A stretch of 64,000 nucleotides of DNA from Niameybacter massiliensis (GCF_001282685.1 NZ_LN875035.1:646894-710893), one strand, 5' to 3'; numbered from the stretch's first letter, positions 1-9,173 are shown. Translations and numbers: made by a program. Notes: a model not told the origin generated them from the sequence alone.

Positions 1-2454
1 TAATTCATTTCTTAGTGCCTCTCGCCTAGATTTAAGGCTTTCTAACTCTGCCTCTAATGCTTTAAGACTTTCTTGATCCATAACAATAGTTTCTTCTAAT
101 GCTTTGATCTTGTCATAGACTTCATCCTTGCCTTTTGCTACAACTTCTTTTGCTTCTTCTATGGAGAGTTTTTCTTCTACCAATTGAAGTTGAGATTGTT
201 TCGTAAGCTTGAGACTATTTTCACCTTTATCTATTTCTAAGATAATTGTTTTTTCAGTTTCTTTTAAGCTTTCACACTGCTTGTATAGTGTTTCCCATTC
301 TACTCTCAGCGTTTCTTTTTCTGCTTCATGGTCTTTAATCGCCTGGCTCAATGCTACAGTTTCTTCTTCTAACTGTACATGTAAAGCCTGAAGTTCCTTG
401 AGTTCTCTTGTACGAGAGAAAATATTATTCTTATTATTTTTACTTGCACCACCACTTAATGATCCCCCTGCATGGAACACTTCTCCATCCAAAGTTACAA
501 TTTTATAGCGGTATTTATACTTGCGTGCAATTTGTGAGGCATGATTCATATCATCTACAATCAAAATACGTCCAAGTAAATTGGCTACAACAGGACTATA
601 TATGCTATCAAAGGTAACAAGTTCACTCCCAAGCCCTAGGAATCCTGTCTCCTTACGTAGTGCCGCTATGTCCTGAACGGCTCCAAAGGCCTGAATAGTA
701 TCTAAGGGTAAGAAAGTTACCTTGCTAATATTACGTTGTTTCATAAGTTGAATCATCGCTTTAGCATCTTGCTCTGTTTGCGTAACAATATTTTGCATTG
801 CACCACCTAAAGCGGTTACAATAGCAATTTCATAGTCTTTTGGCACTTGAATGACATCTGCTGTAATACCTAGTATTCCTTGCCACTTGCCCGGCTCTTG
901 CTTTTTAATAGTCAGAACTTGCTTAACACTTTGATAATAGCCCTCAAAGTCATTTTTAACTTGTTCTAACCAAGCAATTTGGCGCTTTGCTTGATCCTTT
1001 TTCTGAGCATTAGAATGCCAGCTACGCTCAAGCTCTGTAAGGGTATCTTGAAGAGTCTTTCTTTGCTCTTCAAGTGTATTAAAAGCTGTTTGTGCTTGCT
1101 CTAGCTTTTCTTTTGTTTCCTTTTCTTTTTTACGCCCCACTTGCAAACTTACTTCTTGATGCGTAATATCACTATTTAAGGTTTGAATAGCTTCAGTCAA
1201 TTGACTATAACGGTAATCCATCTGTTCTTCAATGGAACTTTGCTTATCAATTTCTGACTTTAAAAGGTCTATTTGATGTATTTTATCAAATACCTCGGCC
1301 TTAGAGCTTTCAAGATTCTTTTCTTTTTGTTCCAAGCTCATTTGTTCTGTTTCAAAGGCTGCCTCTTTTTTAATTAAGCGTTCTCTTTTTGTTGCTTCCT
1401 CTAATTCTAGAGCTGTTCCTTTAACTTTAAGCACTTGATGCTCATTTTGCATCGTTTCTTTATAGTCTTGTTGTTTCTTTGTATCTTTATCAATCTGATC
1501 AATCAATTGATGAATACTACTAATACGTTCTTCACTAATTTGAATGCTCGCTTGCTGACGCTGTTGGTCTTTTTCTAACTGGCTAATATGATTAAGTAAC
1601 TTTTCAAGTTCACTAAAAAGCTCTTGACGTTTTTCTTTACATTCAGTTTGTCTAATAAGTATCGTATCTTTTTGTGCGTTAGTATCCTTCAACTCACGTT
1701 CTATATTGTCTAGCGTTTCACCTAGCTTCGCAGTATCTTGTTTAATACGCTCAACTTCTTCAATATAAAGATTAATGTCAACTTCTTTAAGCTCATCTTT
1801 TAATTTCCAGTAAGACCTTGTCTTTTCTGCTTCTTTTTCTAATGGTTCTAAACGCGATTCAATTTCACTCATAATATCATGTATACGGAGTAAATTTTCA
1901 CGTTCTTTTTCAAGCTTTTTCTCTGCTTCTAGCCTTCTCACTTTATATTTATAAATACCTGCAGCTTCTTCGAATAAGCTACGTCTATCTTCTGGTTTTG
2001 AGCTTAGAATCTTATCAATCTGACCTTGTCCAATGATTGAGTATCCTTCTTTCCCAATCCCTGTATCCATAAAGAGTTCTTGAATATCTTTAAGCCTACA
2101 ATGTGACCCATTAATAAAATATTCACTCTCTCCTGATCTATATACACGTCTTTTAATCACAACTTCTTCATATTCAATAGGAAGAACATGATCATCATTT
2201 TTAATATACATGGCTACTTCTGCATAACCTAAAGATTTCCGCTTTTCAGTCCCTGCAAAAATAATATCTTCCATTTTAGTCCCACGCAATGTCTTTGCAC
2301 TTTGCTCTCCTAGAACCCATCTAATGGCATCTGCTACGTTACTTTTTCCACTTCCATTTGGACCAATAACGGCTGTTATCCCTTGTGGGATACTTAGCTT
2401 AACCGCATCACCGAAAGATTTAAATCCATGTATCTCTATTTTCGCTAGATACAT
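1..2454 (-). CDS. smc: Chromosome segregation ATPase SMC (3' end outside window)
   Basis: SMC organises and compacts the chromosome as a dimer with ScpA/ScpB. The visible 818 codons run from the start to beyond the middle of a protein that is usually about 1190 residues. The N-terminal ATPase half has a Walker A motif GPNGSGKS at about residues 31-38. A long coiled coil rich in E, K and Q follows. The hinge is at about residues 520-640, with the glycine motifs ALGGAM and GGSLSGG, and then the second coiled coil begins. The C-terminal signature and Walker B half lie left of position 1. The start ATG at 2454 has a GAGGTGAT ribosome site about 4 nt upstream. The gene follows rnc by 14 nt, as in Bacillus, so both are probably co-transcribed. 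The family assignment is certain. Confidence 0.97.
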   Translation of the reverse strand, partial: MYLAKIEIHGFKSFGDAVKLSIPQGITAVIGPNGSGKSNVADAIRWVLGEQSAKTLRGTKMEDIIFAGTEKRKSLGYAEVAMYIKNDDHVLPIEYEEVVIKRRVYRSGESEYFINGSHCRLKDIQELFMDTGIGKEGYSIIGQGQIDKILSSKPEDRRSLFEEAAGIYKYKVRRLEAEKKLEKERENLLRIHDIMSEIESRLEPLEKEAEKTRSYWKLKDELKEVDINLYIEEVERIKQDTAKLGETLDNIERELKDTNAQKDTILIRQTECKEKRQELFSELEKLLNHISQLEKDQQRQQASIQISEERISSIHQLIDQIDKDTKKQQDYKETMQNEHQVLKVKGTALELEEATKRERLIKKEAAFETEQMSLEQKEKNLESSKAEVFDKIHQIDLLKSEIDKQSSIEEQMDYRYSQLTEAIQTLNSDITHQEVSLQVGRKKEKETKEKLEQAQTAFNTLEEQRKTLQDTLTELERSWHSNAQKKDQAKRQIAWLEQVKNDFEGYYQSVKQVLTIKKQEPGKWQGILGITADVIQVPKDYEIAIVTALGGAMQNIVTQTEQDAKAMIQLMKQRNISKVTFLPLDTIQAFGAVQDIAALRKETGFLGLGSELVTFDSIYSPVVANLLGRILIVDDMNHASQIARKYKYRYKIVTLDGEVFHAGGSLSGGASKNNKNNIFSRTRELKELQALHVQLEEETVALSQAIKDHEAEKETLRVEWETLYKQCESLKETEKTIILEIDKGENSLKLTKQSQLQLVEEKLSIEEAKEVVAKGKDEVYDKIKALEETIVMDQESLKALEAELESLKSRREALRNEL

Positions 2455-2468
2455 ATATCACCTCATCA

Positions 2469-3188
2469 TTATTTTTCTAAAGCTTTTAAGGCTGTTTGAG
2501 CTGCACGCTGTTCGGCTTCTTTTTTACTTTTTCCTACCCCTTTACCTAGACATGTTTCACCATGGTAAACGGCAACATAGAAATCTTTATCATGATCTGG
2601 GCCTTTTTCATCAACTACTTCATAATGTAGTGGTTGAAGGCTTTCTCTTTGAATATTCTCTTGTAAGATGGTTTTAAAATCTGTATAAAGTGCATCTACT
2701 GAAAGATGATCCACATTTTTTATAAGCGTAGCTGTTAAAAAGGCAACAACATCTTCAAACTGTCCATCTACAAAAATTGAACCGGTTACCGCTTCAAATG
2801 CATCCGCCAAGATAGAATTACGTGTACGTCCTCCGGTCATCTCTTCCCCTTTACCGAGAAGAATATAGCTTCCTAGCTCCATAAGACGTGCTGTCTTAGC
2901 TAATGAGCCTTCACAAACAATACTTGCTCTAATCTTGGATAAATCGCCTTCTGGCATACTTGGATATTTATCAAATAAATACTTACTAATAATTAAATCT
3001 AAAATAGCATCGCCTAAAAACTCCAGACGTTCATTATCTTTAATTTGTAAATTACGATGTTCATTGGCAAATGACCTATGTGTCACTGCATTTCTTAAAT
3101 GTTCCAAGTCATTAAACTTATAACCTATACGAGATTCTAACTCTATAAGCTTTTTTTGACTCATTATAGTTCCTAATTTTTTGTGCAT
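2469..3188 (-). CDS. rnc: Ribonuclease III
   Basis: This endoribonuclease cleaves double-stranded RNA in rRNA precursors and in some mRNAs. The N-terminal catalytic domain carries the family signature NERLEFLGDAILDL. The C-terminal dsRNA-binding domain ends with KKEAEQRAAQTALKAL. I chose the ATG at 3188 (239 aa), 8 nt after an AGGAG. A second possible start is the ATG at 3164, giving an N-terminus MSQKKLIELE, with a weaker AGGA 8 nt upstream. The longer reading frame up to 3221 lacks a ribosome site. The gene lies between acpP and smc, which is the conserved Firmicute order. A long stem-loop lies just upstream in the leader and is listed separately. Confidence 0.95.
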   Translation of the reverse strand: MHKKLGTIMSQKKLIELESRIGYKFNDLEHLRNAVTHRSFANEHRNLQIKDNERLEFLGDAILDLIISKYLFDKYPSMPEGDLSKIRASIVCEGSLAKTARLMELGSYILLGKGEEMTGGRTRNSILADAFEAVTGSIFVDGQFEDVVAFLTATLIKNVDHLSVDALYTDFKTILQENIQRESLQPLHYEVVDEKGPDHDKDFYVAVYHGETCLGKGVGKSKKEAEQRAAQTALKALEK

Positions 3189-3222
3189 ATTAATCGCTCC
3201 TAATTTAAGTGAATAGCACACT

Positions 3223-3275
3223 TTAAATAGATTGTTGAATAATTAATAGATTTACCTATTCAACATTCTATTTAA
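3223..3275 (-). promoter_or_regulatory. Long stem-loop in the rnc leader
   Basis: Two arms, 3223-3241 and 3257-3275, are complementary over 19 bp with a single T-T mismatch, around a 15-nt loop. On the minus strand no run of U follows the stem, so it is not a typical terminator. It sits between the acpP terminator and the rnc start, about 35 nt upstream of the start codon. By analogy with E. coli, where RNase III cleaves its own leader, it could be a self-cleavage target. That role is inference. Confidence 0.6.
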
Positions 3276-3286
3276 GATATGCGAAA

Positions 3287-3305
3287 AGCCCCGCTAAGCG
3301 AGGCT
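3287..3305 (-). terminator. Terminator after acpP
   Basis: A GC-rich hairpin with arms AGCC(T)CGC and GCGGGGCT is followed on the minus strand by TTTT. It starts 6 nt after the acpP stop codon and separates acpP from rnc. Confidence 0.8.
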
Positions 3306-3310
3306 ATTTA

Positions 3311-3547
3311 TTAATCTAATCCATTTGCTTGTTTAATGAATTCTACAACATCCCCTACTGTTGCAATATTTTCTGCATCTTCGTTGGAGATTTCTAAATC
3401 AAATTCTTCTTCTAAAGCCATTATAATTTGAAAAATATCCAGAGAATCTGCATTGAGGTCATCCGTAAAAGATGTTTCTAATGTTACATCTCCTTCTGAA
3501 ATATTAAGCTGTTCACTAATAATTTCTCTGACTTTCTCAAATACCAT
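3311..3547 (-). CDS. acpP: Acyl carrier protein
   Basis: The protein carries growing acyl chains on a phosphopantetheine arm during fatty-acid and phospholipid synthesis. It has 78 residues, the usual length. The attachment serine is S35 in the motif DLNADSLD, followed by the recognition helix [13 protein letters not shown], and the protein is strongly acidic. The start ATG has AGAGGTGTT upstream. It has its own near-consensus promoter (3579-3607) and its own terminator, so it can be made at much higher level than its neighbours plsX and rnc. Identification is secure. Confidence 0.97.
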   Translation of the reverse strand: MVFEKVREIISEQLNISEGDVTLETSFTDDLNADSLDIFQIIMALEEEFDLEISNEDAENIATVGDVVEFIKQANGLD

Positions 3548-3578
3548 ACTAACACCTCTTATGAAAATTTATACTTTG

Positions 3579-3607
3579 ATAATATTATATACATGTTTTG
3601 TAGTCAA
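3579..3607 (-). promoter_or_regulatory. Promoter for acpP
   Basis: On the minus strand a TTGACT (-35) and a TATTAT (-10) are separated by 17 nt, ending 32 nt upstream of the acpP start. It occupies the gap between plsX and acpP. Read from sequence only. Confidence 0.65.
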
Positions 3608-3615
3608 TATTATTT

Positions 3616-4605
3616 TTAACTAAATTTAGAAGCTATTTTCTCAACTAATTGATCTTCAATGAACTGTTCAGTTTGTAAGATTGTAGCATAAATCTGTTCT
3701 CTTTTAGAATTACCATGAGTTTTAACCACAAGTCCATTCACGCCTAAAAGTGGTGCGCCACCTTTTGAGGCATAATCAAACTTCTGCTTAATATTTTTAA
3801 TTCCCTTCATCATAAGTGCCGCAGCAAGCTTTGTGATGAAATTACGTTTGAATTCGTCCTTAAGCATAGAAAATACCCACATGCCGAATCCTTCCATAAA
3901 TTTGAGCACTACATTTCCTACAAAAGCATCACAGACTAAAACATCAGCATGTCCAGCTGGTATTTCTCTTGCTTCAATATTTCCAATGAAGTTAACCTTG
4001 TCATCTTCTTTAAGGAGTTTGAAAGCTTCTTTTGTTAAACTATTACCTTTTTCTTCTTCTGTACCCACGTTAATGAGACCTACTTTAGGGTTTTTAACAC
4101 CCATACACTCTTCCATATAAACAGTTCCCATACGTGCAAACTGAGTAAGATAAGAAGGTTTTGCGTCCATATTCGCACCACAGTCAATAAGTAATGTATT
4201 GCCTGTTTTAGTTGGAATAATAGGGGCTAATGCAGGGCGTTCTACACCTTTAATTCTTCCCACTATTAAAGTTCCTCCGGCAAGTAATGCACCAGAGTTT
4301 CCGGCAGATACAAGGCCATCTACCTTTTTATCTTTAACAAGATTTAATCCAACAACCATGGATGACTCTTTTTTTGAACGAATTGCGCTAACAGGATGGT
4401 CTTCCATTGTAATACAGTCTTGGGCATCCACAATTTCAATTTTACTTGAATCATATGTAGTGTCCTTGAGCTTTTGGCGAATTACAGTTTCATTACCTAC
4501 AAGTACAAGTGTGCTTTTGATTTCTTTAGAAGCTAAAATACATCCTTGAAGTACTTCGTCGGGTGCATAATCTCCACCCATAACATCTACTGCTATCTTT
4601 GGCAT
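3616..4605 (-). CDS. plsX: Phosphate acyltransferase PlsX
   Basis: PlsX converts acyl-ACP to acyl-phosphate, which PlsY uses to begin phosphatidic acid synthesis. It is a peripheral membrane enzyme. The N-terminal MPKIAVDVMGGDYAPDEV block and the internal GLVSAGNSGALLAGG and LLIDCGANMDAKP motifs are diagnostic. The ATG at 4605 gives 329 aa. A GGGTG lies 6 nt upstream of it, whereas the GTG at 4614 and ATG at 4611 overlap that site. The gene is followed by acpP, whose product supplies the substrate, and preceded by rpmF, as in many bacteria. FapR and the fab genes that often accompany it in Bacillus are not present here. Confidence 0.96.
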   Translation of the reverse strand: MPKIAVDVMGGDYAPDEVLQGCILASKEIKSTLVLVGNETVIRQKLKDTTYDSSKIEIVDAQDCITMEDHPVSAIRSKKESSMVVGLNLVKDKKVDGLVSAGNSGALLAGGTLIVGRIKGVERPALAPIIPTKTGNTLLIDCGANMDAKPSYLTQFARMGTVYMEECMGVKNPKVGLINVGTEEEKGNSLTKEAFKLLKEDDKVNFIGNIEAREIPAGHADVLVCDAFVGNVVLKFMEGFGMWVFSMLKDEFKRNFITKLAAALMMKGIKNIKQKFDYASKGGAPLLGVNGLVVKTHGNSKREQIYATILQTEQFIEDQLVEKIASKFS

Positions 4606-4653
4606 TTTCATCACCCTTTATCATTTACTACAATTTAACTAAATATGCAAAAA

Positions 4654-4670
4654 GACAGCATATAGCTGCC
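4654..4670 (-). terminator. Terminator after rpmF
   Basis: A 6-bp hairpin (GGCAGC with GCTGTC, one G-U pair) is followed by TTTTT on the minus strand, 14 nt after the rpmF stop. It may lower read-through into plsX. Confidence 0.65.
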
Positions 4671-4683
4671 TTCTTGCCGAAAA

Positions 4684-4860
4684 TTAATCTACTTTAACTA
4701 CAACGCGATTTGCGTAAGAACCACATGCTTTACAAACACGGTGTGGCATCATAAGTTCACCACATTTAGAACATTTTACTAAGTTAAGTGGAGAAAGTTT
4801 CCAATTTGCTTTACGTTGGTTTCTTCTTGCTTTACTAGTCTTTCTTTTTGGTACTGCCAT
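4684..4860 (-). CDS. rpmF: 50S ribosomal protein L32
   Basis: This 58-residue protein is too short for most ORF cut-offs. It begins MAVPKRKTSKARRNQRKAN, the basic L32 N-terminus. It has two zinc-binding Cys pairs, CSKC and CKAC, so it is the zinc-containing (C+) form, and ends RVVVKVD. A strong GAGGTGTTAAC site precedes the ATG at 4860. It lies directly downstream of the DUF177 gene, 19 nt away. This is the near-universal bacterial pairing and supports both identifications. Confidence 0.96.
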   Translation of the reverse strand: MAVPKRKTSKARRNQRKANWKLSPLNLVKCSKCGELMMPHRVCKACGSYANRVVVKVD

Positions 4861-4879
4861 GTTAACACCTCCTCAGTTG

Positions 4880-5389
4880 CTATTCTTTGCTATTAAGACA
4901 AAAAATATCTTTTAGCGCCTCTAGTCTTGGATCGATGTCAGCTTTATCACATTTACATGTGACTTCATTCAAGTTGGCACCACATTCTAGGCACATTCCT
5001 TTGCAATCCTCTTTGCAGAGGGATTTCATTGGCATGGCCATAGCAATACTCTCTAAAATGGTATCTGACAAATCAACACTAGATTTTGTCACACGTTTAA
5101 TATCCTCATCCCCTATAAGCAATTCCTCGCTTGTAGAAAATTGGTCATCAAGTATGGCATGCAGAGGATAATCAAACGTACGCATGCAACGATCACATAC
5201 AAGCTTAAGTGTGATGTCGACTTCACCTTTTACAGTGTAAAGCTCACCGCTTTTTTCGACTGTCCCATATACTCTTGCAGTGTAATCTGTCACCTTGCTT
5301 AACAATCTTAGATTTGGTAAAGAAATTTGTATTTCTTTATCAAATTCTAGTATGTCTTGTTTTGTAAGTGTCTGGATATTTATTATCAT
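4880..5389 (-). CDS. DUF177/YceD family protein (large-ribosome accumulation factor)
   Basis: The 169-residue protein belongs to the YceD/DUF177 family, whose members are encoded next to rpmF and are linked to 23S rRNA accumulation. The Cys-rich motifs CDRCMR (about residue 66) and a C-terminal cluster CKEDCKGMCLECG are visible. The latter is the typical family tail and could bind metal. A GGAGTG lies 8 nt before the start. It is probably transcribed with rpmF. The molecular mechanism in Firmicutes is not established, and only the family is certain. Confidence 0.9.
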   Translation of the reverse strand: MIINIQTLTKQDILEFDKEIQISLPNLRLLSKVTDYTARVYGTVEKSGELYTVKGEVDITLKLVCDRCMRTFDYPLHAILDDQFSTSEELLIGDEDIKRVTKSSVDLSDTILESIAMAMPMKSLCKEDCKGMCLECGANLNEVTCKCDKADIDPRLEALKDIFCLNSKE

Positions 5390-5454
5390 TCGTTTTCACT
5401 CCACTAGGTAACACTTCTGTAATTATACATATCCTAGGATATTTTGTCAATGGA

Positions 5455-6651
5455 TTATTTGTGAAGTAATCTTTTAGCGTCTCTTGCAATCATAAGTTCT
5501 TCATTTGTTGGTACTAATAACATACGAACTTTTGCATTTTCTGCTGATAGATCTCTTTCTACACCACGACATTTATTTTTTTCAACATCGATTTCAACGC
5601 CTAACCATGTAAGCATATTTGCAACTTCTTCTCTCATGATTGCATTGTTTTCACCAAGGCCACCTGCGAAACAGATTGCATCTACACCATTCATAAGTGC
5701 TGCATATGCACCAATGTATGATACTAAACGATGTTGGAATGCATCCATTGTGAAACGAGATGCTTCATCACCAGCTACAACACCATCTTCGATTTCTCTA
5801 AAGTCACTACCCATTTCAGATAATGCAAGTACACCTGATTTTTTGTTAAGCATAGCATCTACTTCTTTAGCGCTCATGCCTTCTTTTTCCATTAAAAATG
5901 GAATAATAGCAGGATCGATATCTCCTGAACGTGTACCCATTACAAGACCTGCAAGTGGTGTGAAGCCCATTGATGTTTCCACAGATTCACCATTTTTAAC
6001 AGCACATACACTTGCACCGTTACCTAAATGACATACAATGATTTTAGCTTCTTCAACTGATTTACCAATCATTTCAGCAGCTTTTTGTGATACATATTTA
6101 TGTGATGTACCATGGAAACCATATTTACGAACACCATGTTTTTTGTAGTATTCTTGTGGAATAGCATACATAAAAGCTTCTTTTGGCATTGTTTGGTGGA
6201 AAGCAGTATCAAATACAGCTACCATAGGTACACCTGGCATAAGTTCTTCACATGCACGAATACCTGTTAAGTTTGCTGGATTATGAAGTGGTGCAAGATC
6301 ACAACAATCTTCGATTGCTTTGATAACTTCATCTGTGATTACTACAGAGTCAGTGAATTTTTCTCCACCATGTACGATACGGTGACCTACTGCATCAATT
6401 TCATCAATTGAAGATACACATGCAGTTGTACCTGTTGTAATCATCTCGATCATTTTTTCTAGTGCTTCTTTGTGAGTATGGAATTCACATGGAATTTTCA
6501 CTGTTTCTTGACCTTCTGTTGTGTGTTTGATGAAAGAACCATCAATACCTATTCTTTCACAGATACCGATAGCTAATACGCTTTCGTTTTCCATGTTTAA
6601 TACTTGATACTTAAGTGATGAACTACCACAGTTTACTACTAAAACGTTCAT
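5455..6651 (-). CDS. ackA: Acetate kinase
   Basis: AckA makes ATP and acetate from acetyl phosphate, the main energy-conserving step in acetogenic fermentation. The 398-residue length is typical. N-terminal VNCGSSSLKYQV, the central GFHGTSHKYV and CHLGNGASVCAV motifs, and GTRSGDIDP are hallmarks of the ASKHA-fold kinase. It lies 39 nt downstream of pta on the same strand and is probably transcribed from the pta promoter at 7734-7762. Confidence 0.98.
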   Translation of the reverse strand: MNVLVVNCGSSSLKYQVLNMENESVLAIGICERIGIDGSFIKHTTEGQETVKIPCEFHTHKEALEKMIEMITTGTTACVSSIDEIDAVGHRIVHGGEKFTDSVVITDEVIKAIEDCCDLAPLHNPANLTGIRACEELMPGVPMVAVFDTAFHQTMPKEAFMYAIPQEYYKKHGVRKYGFHGTSHKYVSQKAAEMIGKSVEEAKIIVCHLGNGASVCAVKNGESVETSMGFTPLAGLVMGTRSGDIDPAIIPFLMEKEGMSAKEVDAMLNKKSGVLALSEMGSDFREIEDGVVAGDEASRFTMDAFQHRLVSYIGAYAALMNGVDAICFAGGLGENNAIMREEVANMLTWLGVEIDVEKNKCRGVERDLSAENAKVRMLLVPTNEELMIARDAKRLLHK

Positions 6652-6690
6652 TGAACTCTCTCCTTAAAAATAAATTATAATAATTTGTTA

Positions 6691-7686
6691 CTAGTTATTT
6701 TGAGCTTGTACTGCTGTAACTGCTACAACACCAACGATGTCATCTGCGCTACAACCTCTTGATAAGTCATTTACAGGTTTAGCAATACCTTGTGTAATAG
6801 GACCATAAGCTTGCGCTTTTGCAAGACGTTGTACAAGTTTGTAACCGATATTACCTGCATCTAAGTCAGGGAAAACAAGTACATTTGCTTTACCTGCTAC
6901 TTTACTTTCTGGTGCTTTTGCAGCCCCAACTTCTGGTACGATTGCAGCATCTAATTGAAGCTCGCCATCAACAGTAAGTTCTGGATATTCAGCTTTTGCA
7001 ATACGTGTAGCTTCTACAACTTTATCTACATCAGCGTGTTTTGCACTACCGTATGTAGAGTGAGAAAGCATTGCTACAATAGGTTCTTCCCCTACTAATT
7101 GTTTAAAGCTTTTTGCTGAACTATCAGCAATTGCTGCAAGTTCTTCTGAATTTGGATTTTGGTTAAGTCCACAGTCAGAAAATACGAAAATACCATTTGA
7201 ACCTAAGTCACAATTTGGTACGTCCATTAAGAAGAATGAAGATACAAGTTTTGTACCTTTAGCTGTTTTTAAGATTTGAAGAGATGGTCTAAGAACATTA
7301 GCTGTTGAGTTGACTGCACCAGCAACCATACCATCAGCTTTGCCCATTTTTACCATCATTACACCTAAGAATAAAGAATCTTTTTGAAGAAGTTCAGTTG
7401 CTTTTTCAGTTGTCATACCTTTAGCACCACGAAGTTCTACAAGTTTCTCAATATAAGTATTCATTTCTTCAAATGCTTGAGGATCTACAATTTGAGCTTT
7501 TTCTAAATTTAAGCTATCTGCTTTATTTAAAATCTCTTCTCTGTTACCAATAAGAATAAGATCTGCAATTTCTTCCTTTAAGATAGCATGTGCAGCATTA
7601 AGCGTACGCATATCTCCTGTTTCTGGTAAAACAATTGTTTTCTTGTCACTTTTTGCACGTGCTTTAATTGAATCTAAAAAAGACAT
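6691..7686 (-). CDS. pta: Phosphate acetyltransferase
   Basis: Pta converts acetyl-CoA and phosphate to acetyl phosphate and CoA, feeding AckA. The 331-residue protein is the short class I form without the N-terminal regulatory domains of E. coli Pta. Motifs include TIVLPETGDMRTL near the N-terminus, AGAVNSTANVLRPSLQ, and the C-terminal GPITQGIAKPVNDLSRGCS. It is the first gene of the pta-ackA operon. The divergent neighbour tmcAL encodes an acetate-using tRNA-modification enzyme. Confidence 0.97.
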   Translation of the reverse strand: MSFLDSIKARAKSDKKTIVLPETGDMRTLNAAHAILKEEIADLILIGNREEILNKADSLNLEKAQIVDPQAFEEMNTYIEKLVELRGAKGMTTEKATELLQKDSLFLGVMMVKMGKADGMVAGAVNSTANVLRPSLQILKTAKGTKLVSSFFLMDVPNCDLGSNGIFVFSDCGLNQNPNSEELAAIADSSAKSFKQLVGEEPIVAMLSHSTYGSAKHADVDKVVEATRIAKAEYPELTVDGELQLDAAIVPEVGAAKAPESKVAGKANVLVFPDLDAGNIGYKLVQRLAKAQAYGPITQGIAKPVNDLSRGCSADDIVGVVAVTAVQAQNN

Positions 7687-7733
7687 AATAAAACCCCTTT
7701 CAAATTTTTCCTTTTATCAATTCCTCTTTTCAT

Positions 7734-7762
7734 ATTATATAAAATGTATCTCGTGTATACAA
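7734..7762 (-). promoter_or_regulatory. Promoter for pta-ackA
   Basis: On the minus strand TTGTAT and TATAAT are separated by exactly 17 nt, 48 nt upstream of the pta start codon. This is a clear vegetative (sigma-A type) promoter. Confidence 0.75.
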
Positions 7763-7866
7763 GAGTGAATTTGAAAAAATTCGTCTTTCTTGTAAGTTTA
7801 GTCTTTAATCTGACTATACTTTAAGATAAAATAGAAACCACTTACTTTATACTTTTGGAGGTCTGT

Positions 7867-9102
7867 ATGCATATTATTGGTATAGTTGTAGAATATAACC
7901 CGTTTCATAACGGACATTTCTATCAAATTCAACAAATACGCAAGAAGTATCCAGGATGTGCAATCGTCGTAGTGATGAGTGGTCATTTTTCTCAAAGAGG
8001 CCTTCCTTGTGTACTTGATAAATTTTCTCGTAGTGAAATGGCTTTAGCCTGTGGTGTTGACTTGGTCCTAGAGCTTCCAGTTGTCTATGCTACTGCAAGT
8101 GCTGAACGTTTTTCTCAAGCCGCTGTTAGCCTCTTACACAAATCTGGAATTGTAGATATACTCTGTTTCGGAAGTGAAACACCGGATCTTGCACTTATGC
8201 AAGACCTTGCTTCTTTATTACTTGAGGAGCCTCCTTTCGTGTCTGCTCAAATAAAAAATTATTTGTCTCAAGGTGAAAGCTATCCCCGCGCTCGTCTTTT
8301 AAGTATAAAAGAATACTTATCCACTTATACTAAGGATACCGTAGATACACTAGAAACCATTCTTTCAAGTCCTAATAATATTTTAAGTATTGAATATTTA
8401 AAGGCTTTAAAACATTTAAACTCTCCTATTCAGCCTTTTCCTATTCAGCGTCATATAGCCGGTTATCACGATACGACCATTGAGGGACCCATTGCTTCAG
8501 CTACAGCAATCCGACAGAATCTCGCACTTGGAGAAGGACATAAAGCTAAAGGAAGTATGCCAGAGCCTGCATATCATCTTCTTAATCAATATACACCTAA
8601 ATCGATTAATCTTGATGATTATTCAGAGCTCTTTCATTATAAGATGATTATGTCCAACCTTGAAAGTTTATATGCGGTATGGGATATTCCTTCTAACTTA
8701 TGTCGCTCTCTATACCATGCTAGCAAGACACTTCAGCCACTCTCAGAGATTGTCAATCAGGTTACCTCAAAAACCTATACGCGTGCTACGGTTCAACGTG
8801 CTATTATCCGTATTTTGCTCAGCGTTCAAACTGATGATTTGTTAGCTTTAGAAAAACTTAATTGGATTCCATATATTCATGTCTTAGGTTGTAATAAAAC
8901 TTCTACGGCCTTACTTTCTCTCCTAAGTCAAAAATCAGAAGTTCCCCTACTTATTAATGTAAGTAAAGATGAAAATAATCTTGATGACTTAGGCCAAAAA
9001 CTCTTTAACTATGAGCTTCAAGCAAGTAAACTCTATGCTTTACTTAGCCAAGATGCTATACTCTTAGAAAAAGATTATAAATATCATCCCATTAGACGTT
9101 AA
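7867..9102 (+). CDS. tmcAL: tRNA(Met) cytidine acetate ligase TmcAL (YlbM)
   Basis: In Bacillus, TmcAL adenylates acetate with ATP and transfers the acetyl group to N4 of the wobble cytidine of elongator tRNA-Met. The N-terminus has the nucleotidyltransferase HxGH motif in EYNPFHNGH (residues about 9-17), and MSGHFSQRG and SAERFSQAAV follow. The ATG at 7867 (411 aa) is preceded by GGAGG with 5-nt spacing. An upstream in-frame TTG at 7855 overlaps the ribosome site and is unlikely. The gene is divergent from pta-ackA, whose end product acetate is its substrate. A bidirectional hairpin overlaps the stop. Confidence 0.93.
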   Translation: MHIIGIVVEYNPFHNGHFYQIQQIRKKYPGCAIVVVMSGHFSQRGLPCVLDKFSRSEMALACGVDLVLELPVVYATASAERFSQAAVSLLHKSGIVDILCFGSETPDLALMQDLASLLLEEPPFVSAQIKNYLSQGESYPRARLLSIKEYLSTYTKDTVDTLETILSSPNNILSIEYLKALKHLNSPIQPFPIQRHIAGYHDTTIEGPIASATAIRQNLALGEGHKAKGSMPEPAYHLLNQYTPKSINLDDYSELFHYKMIMSNLESLYAVWDIPSNLCRSLYHASKTLQPLSEIVNQVTSKTYTRATVQRAIIRILLSVQTDDLLALEKLNWIPYIHVLGCNKTSTALLSLLSQKSEVPLLINVSKDENNLDDLGQKLFNYELQASKLYALLSQDAILLEKDYKYHPIRR

Positions 9103-9145
9103 AAAAGGTATGTTGCATAAAAACTTTATGCAACATACCTTTTTT
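9101..9145 (+). terminator. Terminator after tmcAL
   Basis: A perfect 21-bp hairpin with a 3-nt loop (arms 9101-9121 and 9125-9145) overlaps the end of the TAA stop. It has A/T runs on both sides and a T-rich tail, giving termination on the plus strand. Confidence 0.88.
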
Positions 9146-9173
9146 ATTTTTAATTTCCACTTGTCCTAAAACT

